From assembly GCA_014898425.1 (NCBI GenBank), contig RCSZ01000008.1, forward strand, positions 2,057,501 through 2,121,500: 64,000 nt of DNA, read 5' to 3'. Source of the DNA: Botryotinia globosa (taxonomy: Eukaryota > Ascomycota > Leotiomycetes > Helotiales > Sclerotiniaceae). A program made the translations under genes and the position numbers. Under the pieces are notes generated by a model. It had not been told where the DNA came from, ran no database searches, and saw nothing but the letters and a program-made list of their open reading frames with translations. Shown in pieces: positions 47,702-58,827 of the stretch; the first letter of the stretch is position 1, and each line of letters starts with the position of its first letter.

Positions 47702-50349
47702 TCAGATATTGATAAAAAAAGCCCCCACAAAAACCATACATGTAAATGCTGTTAAAAGTGTATATTGAAACTCATGGAAGAAAGTCGTCTTTGCGTATCT
47801 CGTTTTCTTCCACTCTTCCTTTGGTCTCGCGATCTGCGTCTTGTCGTCACGATCCAAAAGCTCTTCTCTGTCTGGCATTGTTGGTGGCCAAATCGCATAG
47901 CGGATTGGCTCGAAACAAGCTGTGAGACACATCATCCAGAGCATAGGAGGCCAGAAAGCATGGGTGAGGAGGTAAACGAGCTTTTTCTTCAAGGTATTAT
48001 TTTCAGAATCGAGAGCGAGGCCGCGGACGGTACTGTAAGTGACGGCTGCAATGACGAAGAGAATGTAGAGGAGATGCATGTAGCATTGACAATCCCAAAG
48101 AATAACCCAGAGACGTCTGAAGACTCCTGCGCGCGTACGTGGATCGCGCTCATTGATATCGCTCTTTTGACTACCGGAACTGGAGAAAGCCATGGGTTTT
48201 CCACCGAGCCAGGAAGGGAGTAAAAAGGACATGATGATTGTTTTGGCGTGGAAAGGAGCCATCCATAATTGAGCGCCGGAATCACGTTGTGCTAAACGAT
48301 ATCCAGAGGGAAGATAAGTGACCCATTCGTTGAGACGTGTAAGCACGAGTTGGATGAAACATAATCTGATTTGCCATTTTAATTGAGTGTTGGTGTTGTA
48401 GGCTACTAATTGACCACCAGAGATAAGAACGATAGGGATGGTGAGGAGAGCGATGCACAGGAAGATTTTGAAAAACGCGTCGATGGCGAAGACGAATGCA
48501 GAGAGACGGGCGAAAAAGCTCATCCCTTTTACCAGATCTCCAAACAGACAGAATCTTAATTTGAGTGCGGTTTGCAACGTTCCTAATGTCCATCGTGTAC
48601 GTTGTTTAAGATGACCGGTGATGGTGTCGGGAACGGTACCGAATTGTAGGGCTTCGTGACAAAAGGCGGTTCTCCACCCAGCACCAAGAAGGAGGGATGA
48701 GGTAAAGGTATCTTCAGCGAGGGAACCAACTGGCCAGCCTCCGATATCGTCGAGGGCCGCACGGCGGATGGCATAACCAGATCCAGTACACCATGCTACT
48801 CCGTTGGCATCCTTGGTTGGTTCCATAACGTGAACAAAGGCATCGAGAGATTGACAAAGCGGATCATTTTGAGGAACGTTGTAAAAAAGCTGGTTGTGTT
48901 GTTAGTTCTCGCGCTCTGATGTTTCCGGATAATAATGTTGAGGCAAACACATACCTGAGGGGGACAAACGAGAGCCATTTTATCATCAATTACCATATGA
49001 GAAATTATAGCTCTCAACCAATCTGCTTCTGGAATCATATCCGCATCCAAAGCCGCAATAAACTCGGCCTCACCTCCTTCCAAATCGACCACGAAATTGG
49101 TTCCACCTGTAAGATTACCAGCTTTGAAATGATGCGGAACACCCTTAATCTTGATACGGGCATGATAATAGACATTGGGATATTCGAGTGCGAGTTCGTT
49201 GACAGCCTTTTCCAATTCGGGATCTTTTCCATCATCGAGAACGACAACGCGGAAACGGTCTTGAGGGTACTATCATTTTTGTTAGCATTTACGTAATGGG
49301 AAGGATGTTTGGAAGCTAAACACTTACATCGCCAGCAGCAGCAGCTCGCGTCGTATCAAGAACAACATCTACATCTTCCCCGCAGCAGGTAACGAAAACA
49401 TCAACGGTAGGTACTTCTTCACCACGAAGACGAAGCTTTGGTCGTGAACGACCGCGAATGGATAACATTTGGTACAGTTGGTGGAGTAATGCGGGACCTA
49501 TTTGACGTAAGTGTGCGATCTCTTGGCAAAACTTGGCAGGAGAAATAAATTTTCGGGAGTTGTGATAAGCGGAAGGATTTTTACGTGAAGGAAACTGGGA
49601 ATTTTCCGGCTCCGACAACAGATCGAACACGGGGAATCGGAGGAAATGTTAAAACATAAGTACTTACAAGCAACGCAACCTTCAGCTGCAATAAAAAGCC
49701 ATGCCATGATATACACCTTGTCATATGCTTTCTGAACATCAACAATGCATATGATACGGTATGCGTAGTAAAGGAAGTACGAGCCACAGGCTAACAAAGT
49801 GAAAAGTGGTGAGAATCGATACATGTTTCTTTTCCAAGGAGGAAGGAAGATTTCGTCATCGTGCTTGTGTAGTGTTTCGATTTGATAGACAGAAGTATCG
49901 AATCGCTTGTTGAAGGTGTTGAAATGTCTGACTTTTCTAGCGGTCGCTGAGTCTTCCTTCTTAAAATCTTCATAACTGATACTTTCATCTTGTAAAGCTG
50001 GTGTCGGGCATACTGTTGCTCCATCGTAGGATGAGGTATCGGAGAAAGAGCGGCTATGATTAAAGGCGTTTAACGAATTGCCATATGCTGGACCAGGCGT
50101 TGAAGGGCCAGGTGTCGATGTGCCAGGGAATAGGGCTGCCGAGCTATAATTGTTTATCAAATTTATGTTCGATGATGATCGCAGAGTGCCGGGTCTACTG
50201 TTTTCAATGGTGTCTAGAGATGTGACTGATTCATTGTTATGAAATTCGCCCCATCTTGCTGCTGTGGGTGATGGCGGTTGAGGGAGAAATTGGAACTCTC
50301 CGCGGTCATCACTATCACTGTGAGCGGCTGTGGGAGGAAATTGTATCAT
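47702..50349 (-). CDS. GT2 cellulose-synthase-like membrane glycosyltransferase
   Basis: Four exons, 50349-49668, 49497-49328, 49269-48955 and 48889-47702, give 784 residues. The N-terminal 150 residues are Ser/Pro/Gly-rich and disordered. Membrane spans follow FLPPWKRNMYRFSPL (SPLFTLLACGSYFLYYAYRI and an AWLFIAAEGCV helix). The GT2 domain shows VDVFVTCCGED, VVLDDGKDPE, the metal-binding ALDADM, GTGSGYAIRR-type acceptor region (WCTGSGYAIRRAALDDIGG), AEDTFTSS, and the processive motif QRTRW. Four or more C-terminal spans follow. This is the fungal family that includes Zymoseptoria ZtGT2 and Fusarium FgGT2, reported to be needed for hyphal growth on solid surfaces and plant infection; that is literature recalled, and orthology is inferred. 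The polymer it makes is not known with certainty. Confidence 0.9.
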
Positions 50350-53300
50350 GCCGAATTATTCTTCCACCGAAAATCGAGTTAATGAATGAAATATAGGAGA
50401 CCCAAGGGTCAGAGGACGGCTATGGAAATGAGGTCGAATGACCGTGTTAATAAAGAACCAAAAAATATGACGAGGAAAACGAATGAACCCTAAAGAATAA
50501 AAGACATGTAGGCATCGTCTGATTCTTAAAGAGATGGAGATTCCGCATGCACGATATCTGTGAGACCAAAATAGTAAGAGACACAAAGTGGATGTTGGTG
50601 ACAAACATACATGTCCCTGTCAGAGCCTCGAATTCTGAGTGGGAATGGTGAAAGTTATTGGATAACATCTGTACAAGGCTTCACGGGTCCACTTATACTA
50701 TTAAGATATGGCTCCGGGGGGGAACATGTTGATGGGGAGATGTTTCTGAGATGCCTCGAGATCCCAAGCCACTTCCAAGATAATATTTGGGATGTTACTA
50801 CTTAGTAATGTTAGCTGTTTTTCTGAGGAGCTTTCCCATGGACACTTTTTCTTTCGAGCTAGTACTATCTAGGTTATGCTTTAGCATATATATTACTTAA
50901 ATTATAGAGTTTTTAGTCCCTAGAATTAAATATTTCAATCAATTGATCATGAGCTATGATAATTATTGGTACTCAAGTTTATCAGTCATCTTTGAAAGAG
51001 CTCAGGTAGAGCTTGAACACTCGAGCTGAATGCAGTCATTTGCTCCAATCGTGATGGTAGATTTTACTCGCAATGTTCGCTGATGAAATTGCCCATGCAA
51101 TAAAAGAACTCTTGAGAACCCAAGGCGTCTCTAAGCTGCGGGCTGGAGAAATCAAAATTGCTATTCAGAATAGTTCAACTTGTGCGGATGTTGAAGTGGA
51201 AGGTCTTGGTGTCCAATTGCTACTTCAGCTATTCTCCAAAGAGAGAAGCAAGCTAAACCTAGATTCTTTCTCTTGGATTTGGACTGTAAGTAGTGCAAAT
51301 CAGCCATCCAGGGTAATACAGTAATCCTCGACTGTTCGTCTAAAAACAGAAACGATACATGCGCCGGTGTAGGTCAACATATTTGTATGGATCTGGCAGT
51401 CACCTAAGCAAACGCCGACAAAATAACTGGGTTTAGTATCCAGGTTTATGGTATTGCTACCATGAAAGCGCAAGGAGAACTCTAGATGACTGCTCCACTA
51501 TCTCTTTGATGCAGCGATACTTGAGTATGTAGTTGGAAGACGCGACAAAGCTTACTAAATTGGAAGACGCAACAAGGGAAAACAACAAGGGAAAGCGAGC
51601 CACTTTTAGACCCACTTCAACGCAAACCCTCCACGCAACGTGTTTTTGGTTCTCTGCATTTGGGCTATATAAATTTGACGAGAACCCCCACGGAAGATTG
51701 CCGTATTACTGCAAGCCAGGTAGAACGAAATATTATTATGATTAAGATATCCTACCATAATCAACATTTCGAACAATATCTATGCTGAACAGAATTTTCA
51801 TCCGAACTTACCAGTGCAAGCGTTTCATTTTAGTAGCCGGTACACTAGGGATTGGAAGGAAGACCTTGCTTCCTGACGATTCAAGTGGATATTACGGAAG
51901 CCTCTGTAGAATATATTCAACGTTCACAAGGTACCTCCCTGAAGCTTTGAGAGACAGCAGTTGATGGAAGAAGTTGCTTGCAGTATTGTGTGTAAGGTCA
52001 TCCCAACTCGGGGCATCGGGAATCAAGATAAGAGAGGAATTGACAGGAAGCCCTTGTAACGAGATACGAGGTAAGTATGCAGCGGATAAGACGGTTGGTC
52101 TCCACAACAGCTCTGTGAACCAAGAGAGTGGGTTGGAAGAAATCCACTCGGCAGGATAAACGACATCTGATTCTGATATCCATATCCTAGATGTTTGTAA
52201 ACTTTTTCCAGCAACGATAGTTAGCCCGATATATCAAGATATGCTTCATGCCCGGGTACTAACCCATGATTTGGTCTAAGCTCACTTGAGTCTTGCTTGA
52301 GAAAGAAGATTCACATCGGAGCTCTTGCGATAATGGGAGACAAGTCTCCTCTTTTAGATCGAGGAAACCCAGAGTGGATGTTGGAGATAGTCGACGATCC
52401 CCTTAATAAACCCTTGAAAACAGCATTCATTCGCAATGGATGTCAAGTACAACGATGAGATTGGACGAACTCCCGTCAACGCTTCATTTGTTTTTCCAAA
52501 GGAGGTTTACAAGGTTTCTCATGCAGGGCTCATTTGTTTCCTTTATCGCAAAGAAACTAATTGTGGTGCTAAACGGTGACGACGCGTGGAACATGCATGG
52601 TTTGAAGTGGAGATGGTTGTCTTTTTTTGGTCGGGCTGGATTATCTGGATATCATATGAATCGTATTTGGAGGCCTTGGAGCTCAGGGAAACAGATTCTT
52701 CTATGAACCTTAAGTCCTATTAATGTAGTGGATCTGACTGGGAATATTTGGATGGACTTTACTTCTCTTTACCTTGAACCTTGAGGATTGAAAGATGTAC
52801 ATAAAGGGGACCAAAGTACAGGACAGCAGATGAAGTAAAATAAAGCACAAAGCAGAATATCGGGAATCGGAATGAGAAAAAGATTTGCTGGGCAGGTGCA
52901 GGTGTTGTTAGGTAGTCTCAGATTACATAATCTTCTGCTGCGCCTCACTTCCTGGGGCTTCAAGGTCAATGCAGCCAACCGGCTTGGCTGTCTTTCCTTA
53001 CCTACATACCTCCCTACCTACCTACCTGCCCTCCATTTAACGGTCAGGAGTCATTAGTTGGAAACCAGTACCGGCATTTGAGAACATTCCGATATACATA
53101 CGCATTTTTACTCAGATGGTTCCGCATAATTTACAGCAAATCGTATCCAGCTGGTTCGTGAAGTGCCCCCAGCTCCGTGTTCATCTATTCCACCCCGCCC
53201 GACCAAGGAGAATGCAATGCAATGCCTTGCTCCGTAATGTCGTCAGAATTAATCAATTCCCATAGAAAATGTTCTGCGGTGCTCCTCCTTCTAGCACGCT

Positions 53301-53773
53301 ACCGACCGTTCCGAATAGATTTCTTAAATTAGAAATTAATGACGCTATGTCAAAGGTTAACAGAGTAAAGTTTTCTCACACAGGCATTCACCCTGAATAT
53401 ACTTTGATGGAAGCTTCTAGGGAATGCCAGCTCATGCTCTTTATAAAAGGAGTCTCGTATTGTATCATGTTTTATTGTACCTAGGTATCTTGATTGCTGC
53501 GCAATTCCAAGAGTTCTGCATAGAAGGTTATGTTAATAGTTCTTGAAGATTGACTTGGCAAAAGTTCGCTAGAGAAATGAAGGGGTGGCAAAGCAAATAC
53601 ATAGATAAGCTGGGCAAAATCTGCGAGTAAAGCCAAATCTCCGATGTCTTGTTATTCTCTCGGCTTTGATAGGTACAAGATGAAAGGAGCAAAGTGCTAA
53701 ACTCCAAAGGTAAAGGGTGTAGCCGCAAATCAGAAGAGAAAGATCGAAATCCGTCTTGGTCTCCGCACGTTTT

Positions 53774-54044
53774 TCACGCTTTTGTTGATTGAAGAAAATC
53801 TTTCAGTACTTCGGAATCTCTTTTGTTATCGACTCTAATCCTGTAAAAGTAGTCACTCTCTCCTTGATTTGGGTGCTTCCCCACAGTCGTCGTTTTCTCT
53901 GAAAGCGTACCGTATTCGATGAGTGATGTCACTGGCGCTGTGAGCATCCGCAAGAGCCATCGAATTTTCCATGACAAAATTGATCTTAAACGGCTGCCCC
54001 TTCTTGAAAGTTCTGCGGGGAGGACCCAATAAACTCGCTGTCAA
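53774..54044 (-). pseudogene. Possible broken gene fragment, unknown
   Basis: Two overlapping minus-strand frames have protein-like composition: the upstream one carries RRTFKKGQPFKINFVMENSM and ITHRIRYAFREN, the downstream one SDYFYRIRVDNKRDSEVLKD. They lie in different frames with no good intron between them, which suggests a frameshifted remnant. I do not recognise the family. Confidence 0.3.
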
Positions 54045-54963
54045 GAGTTTCTCCCTCCATTAATTCTGCATTAATTCAATTCTATTTGCTTGGAGAACCA
54101 AGCCGCTTTAACGAATCATAAGAGCTAACCAGATTCGCGACTCACAAGACTTCGTACTAACAAACTGTGATTCTTGGTCAATTTCACGACCTGGGCCACT
54201 CTATCGGTACACCCACTCACGGGCTTAGCCTCCTCGGCAGCACGAAAAAATAGGTGGTATCGTGATCAGATGGAGATATTCCCACTCTAGAGATTCCCTG
54301 AGAATCGGGCCTTCAAGAGTAAGTTGCAAACGAGGCAATTCGCGTACATCGCCGCTAGCTAAAACACGTTTTATTCTATGAGCTTGTGAGGAATAGGTAG
54401 ATTACAATCCGTCACTTTCTTTCCGAGAATCCATTGAAATCACGAATTCGCTAGTAGAAATATTGGAAATCTTCAAGTCAGGGGTTAAGCTGGTTAGCGA
54501 TAGAATGTGTCAAACAGGATCTGGTGCGATGGAAAACGCTCGATGCTTAGCAATCACCGCAAGCATCACATCAATGTTCTTCCAGCTGAGCCGAACCTCA
54601 TTTCAGGATTGCGAATCTGATGTTCTAATAGACGTAGAGGGAAACCCGGAAAGCGTTCATATGATCCCGAAACCAATCAAGGCAGATAATGCTTTCATCC
54701 CTGGAGTAATCTATTGATCTATCTAAATCATCACATGGATTTCAGCACCACCAGTTCGATCAAGGCACTAGCCACACTTTGAATGCGCGACACAAATCGT
54801 TCTCACAACGACTCCGGAGCAACAACATCAACGCACGACTGAAAATGGGAAGGCTCCGTCCAATGGGAGAGAAAACCTTCTCAAATCACACCAAAATTCA
54901 TCTCCCCTTTTCTTCAAGATTGATTAAGAAGCAACAATCATTCAATACAGGACTGTGACTGTA

Positions 54964-55343
54964 TAGTAAAACCTCTCTATAAGGATCCCCCCTATAAGGA
55001 TAACCTCTATTATCCTTATTTTTTTTAGATCCCAATTTTTTTAGGTCTAAAAATAACCTATATCCTTAAAACCCCTTTATTAGGATATCCTTATATTTCT
55101 TGGCCCCAAGATTACATATATCTTTATTGGGCTAATGAAATCATTACAATTTAAGTTATAATATAATATTATATAAAGAATTTAGTCATATATTATAAAA
55201 ATAGAAAAATTTCCGAAATTGTTATAGAATTGTTACGAAATATAATCTGATCGAAATTAATCGAATACCTCTACACAAGGATACCTCTATATATCCTTAA
55301 AAAAGACCACAAAAACCGGTATCCTTATAGAGAGGTTTTACTG
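54964..55343. mobile_element. MITE with pogo/Fot1-like terminal inverted repeats
   Basis: The left end reads TAGTAAAACCTCTCTATAAG and the right end is its inverse (the complement of the right terminus starts CAGTAAAACCTCTCTATAAG), with only the first base differing over about 24 bp. A TA dinucleotide sits outside each end (54962-54963 and 55344-55345), as expected for a Tc1-mariner/pogo target duplication. The interior is 380 bp, AT-rich and lacks any transposase frame. Inverted AAGGATA/TATCCTT words recur near both ends, so the copy could fold into a long hairpin. CAGTAAAACC-type termini are typical of Fot1/pogo elements in fungi. This copy is non-autonomous. Confidence 0.88.
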
Positions 55344-56596
55344 TACTAAACTCCCTCTCAATTTGGTAAGGGCACTGAATGAGGTTGCCCCATGATTCAG
55401 TAATTATCACTATCAGCAAGAACCCTGAAACAAAGAATATCCGTATAAAACCACACATCATTTCGGCACCGAACCTTATTTACGCGGCAACTGATACAAA
55501 TGAACATCAGATGAATTCACTGCAAGAAAAGATTCGAATTTCATGTCAAGTAGCTAATCAGGTACGGGTACACAGAAACGTGGTGAAAAGTCCGAGGACG
55601 CGGCACGGCTTGTGAAATGGGACTGAATAATGAAGGGCTGAAAAGACACTGTATTATAGGTGATGAAAAACTTTTGCTGGTGACATAAACGCTGCCGAAT
55701 TTCTCAAAACAAATGACGGCGCTTACGAAGGCGTGTTTGATGGCCGACTAAGAGACCTCGAGGCTAGACCTCTTCTCGATCATTTACACTGGATAACATT
55801 ATCTTACATGTTTGACGTGGAGACCCTGAAATTGACCAACTATCTTGGTCGTCTCTTCTTGTGGTTCTTCTGTCAAATATACGCTCTGAGGTGTTAGAAA
55901 ACGACCTTTAAGAGAGGCGAGTCACAACAGATAGACATAAGTATATGGTTAACCAACAAAGTAGGTCTCCTAGATCAGACCCTTTGCTGGAGCTGGATAG
56001 ACCTCAAGTGAGGACCTTTCAGTTGTATTATACAAGGCGCAGTAAATTCCACATTGTAGGAATTCTTGGCCAACAATTTAGACCTATGAAAAGTCACCAT
56101 ATTCCGACAATTGCTTGCTCTACTGAAGGTACCTAAGGAAGGTGCTTATTCATTGTCGTCTTGTTAGTTGGTTGGTTCTCTCAGTCTTCATCTCCCCAGT
56201 GTCGCTTTCTGAAACTTCATCTAGGCCTCGCTCAGTTGAGTTATTAAGTCGTCTTTGTTATATTTTATTATCTTGTGTCAAGGGGAGTGTCTGGTACAAG
56301 TATTTTCATCTTCAATACCTCAAGCTCCTTGAGATATTCTTCTATATTCATATTCATCTTGCTGCCGGACAGTCACAAGCAGTCATTACGTCCGTCTTTC
56401 ATCATTAATAACCATCCAACAAACACTCAAAGTACTGCGCTCATGTCCTCATGACTTTCCAAGTCTTTCGTGGCAGTTCTCACAACCATTGTATAAGTTA
56501 ATTTTGATTTCATTTCCCAACCACTCACTCAATTTTCATATCATCCAGTTTCTCACCTGAATCAAAATCCATATTGTTTCGTGGATCCCTTGCGAT

Positions 56597-57701
56597 ATGC
56601 TTCTCAAGCCTCAATACAAAATCATCATCTACCTCTTCTCTTTCCTCATACCATCAATATATGCAGAAACAACACAGATATGTGATTCTACAAATGCAAC
56701 GACGAAATCTGGAAGATATACATTCTTCCCAGATATCACAATAACTGACAAAGATGGGTATCAATGTACAGATGTGAGTTGTCCTCCCTCCTCCCTCCTC
56801 CAGAAAGAAGAAAGAAGATATAATAAATGAAAGTGCTAATTCCACCTCTCTCAAGTTCTCCCTCGCCGACGAAAACAGCGGAAGCGTAGGTTCAACAACT
56901 CAATTCAACACCACTTTCTCCTGGTCCTCCCCCGATATCTCGACCCCGCGCTCCTTCCCCTCCCTAGCCCTCAATCTCCCCTCCATCCTCCCCATCTCCA
57001 TCTCCAACATCTCTCTCTTCCCCCTCACCAACAACTGGGCTCTCTACCCAGGCAACCCTCTCCACACCATATCCGCCACCACCCCCGACTCCCTACTAAA
57101 CGCATCCGTCATCGCAGCCTGCTACCTGAACATCTATCTCGATCTCAAGCCCTCCCTCTCCCTCGACAAACAATTCTCCGCCACCAAAATCTCCATCTGG
57201 CAAGCCAACTACGGCGGCTTGATGCCCCTAGGTTACAACGACACCGCATCCACCATCACCAGACCGGTCATAAATCTCGCAGGAATCTCATACACTCTCT
57301 ACGTATCGCAAACCTCCCCATCCACTTCCTCTTCCCCCGCTTCGAATTTGAGTTCCTCCACAGTAGTAAACGATGAACCGCAAGTCCCACAAACAATATA
57401 CACATGGTATCCCTCCATCAACGCCACCACCCTCACCGCAATGGATATCTCCCCCCTGCTCAATTATCTCTGGAGAGAAGTATACATCTCGAGCAACGCA
57501 TATGTAGGATTTGTAGAGTGGGGATTAGATGCGCGGAATAGTAATGGGAATATCACGTGGAGTGTGTATGAGACGGGGATGACTGTGAAACCGGGGACCC
57601 CGGTGAGAGCTGTGGGCATGGGCAGGAGGAAAGAGGTGGGGAGGGGCGAGATGCTGGCGTTGGTGGGGTTGTTTTTCGGGGCTGTGGTGTTGTTTGGGTA
57701 G
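56597..57701 (+). CDS. Secreted membrane-anchored protein, lectin/glucanase-like fold suspected
   Basis: Two exons, 56597-56773 and 56856-57701, give 340 residues. A signal peptide covers about 1-22 (IIIYLFSFLIPSIYA). The luminal part has several N-glycosylation sites (NTTF, NIS, NAS, NDT, NGNIT) and beta-rich segments: ATKISIWQANYGGLMPLGY, GISYTLYVSQ, YTWYPSI, AYVGFVEWGLDARN and ITWSVYETG. This order loosely resembles concanavalin-A-like GH12 proteins as I remember them, but the usual nucleophile segment (E-I-M-I-W) reads K-I-S-I-W, so it would lack that Glu. The C-terminus GEMLALVGLFFGAVVLFG is a GPI-signal-like or TM tail. Codon use in exon 2 is more C-rich than in the flanks. The family call is tentative. 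Confidence 0.6.
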
Positions 57702-58827
57702 GATTGGGGGTGGGAGGGCGGGATGGAGCGGGGAGGGGGTGAAGAGAAAGTGCATTTTTCAAGTCTTGGAGGGAGAGCAGGGATGGAGAGAGATTGAGTA
57801 AATCTTGTTTCCTTTTTCTGTAAAATTTGGTTACATTTATGAAAATTCTTACTAATGTATAGCGTAAGAAATTCAAAACTCATCATGCAGACGGTTTACA
57901 GGATAGTCTCATACCATCTAAGCACGAAGAAAAAAGCACACTCATCGTGGTAGATATTTCCACACAAACTTTCATTTCCAATTCAAGAACAAAGAGAGAG
58001 AAATCGAGTTGAAGGAAACGAGGTGAATCTGCACGTTGTTTTGCTACCTAGGTAGTTATAGTTATAGTTACAGTACGATATTTGTTCTGTATTATATACC
58101 TACCTCTCTTTATTTCCTCTCTCAGAACCTCCAGTCAAATTCTAAAGTTATTCCGCTTTTGCAGTCTTACTTGTTTATCGATAATGAAACGATGTAGGAT
58201 GTGCTGGGTATGGATATCGACTTCGAAACCAAAATCCCACATGAGGAGGTGAAGCACCAAAGGAGAAAGATATCTCATTACCCTACATCCAAGAAAGCAA
58301 AGGAAGAGAACAGGAGCAGACACTATCGCGAAAAGATTTTGAGGAATCTTATACAGGATATGTCCAAATTTCAAAATTCTTACATCTTACAACTTTTTGC
58401 ATCATCACATCTAAGTTCACAGAGGTGAGAGGTCTGCCTCAAGATCACCATATCTATCATGTTGAAGCCGTTTTATCATTTTTTTCTTTTGAAAATTCGA
58501 GATTTGATTATCTCCCTACATACACTCTTTGAGATCTTAATCTTCGTTTCAAGTTCTCCAAGGCTTTTATTCAATTCGTGAATCCGAATAATATTCTAGT
58601 TGTGCTGTTCGATACCCAAGTACAACATAGGATATATCTAGTGATCCAACGAAGCCACTCGCCAATATAACAAGCTCTAATTCATCCGCTGATATTCCAC
58701 TGAAAATTTTCCATCAGCATTGTCGCATTGTCCTTTCGTTCCCCTCTTCTATCTTCTGTCATGTCTTACCACCGCGTCTCATATTCCCAAATTCCAATCA
58801 TTCCAAAATCTACCATGTCCTCTCCCT
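57702..58827. other. Intergenic between convergent genes
   Basis: 1.1 kb between the lectin-like gene and the 1112-residue gene. It has a TACCTAGGTA palindrome at 58045-58054. Nothing else is recognised. Confidence 0.4.

Larger units (their letters stand above)
50350..56596. other. 6.2-kb gene-poor region containing a MITE
   Basis: Divergent genes (GT2 minus, surface protein plus) flank the longest gene-free block of the window. It holds a 380-bp MITE (54964-55343), a TACCTAGGTA palindrome (53478-53487), and scattered gene-like fragments that shift frame (51073-51324 plus; 52330-52580 plus; 53774-54044 minus; 54463-54717 plus). None can be made into a full gene. Confidence 0.55.

Noticed and set aside
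52330..52580. Two abutting plus-strand pieces (NPEWMLEIVDDPLNKPLKT and VFPKEVYKVSHAGLICFLYR)
   Set aside because: Protein-like but in different frames, with stops and no splice signals between them; kept only as a possible remnant.
54463..54717. 84-codon plus-strand frame
   Set aside because: No recognisable domain, no splice partner and no clear promoter context.
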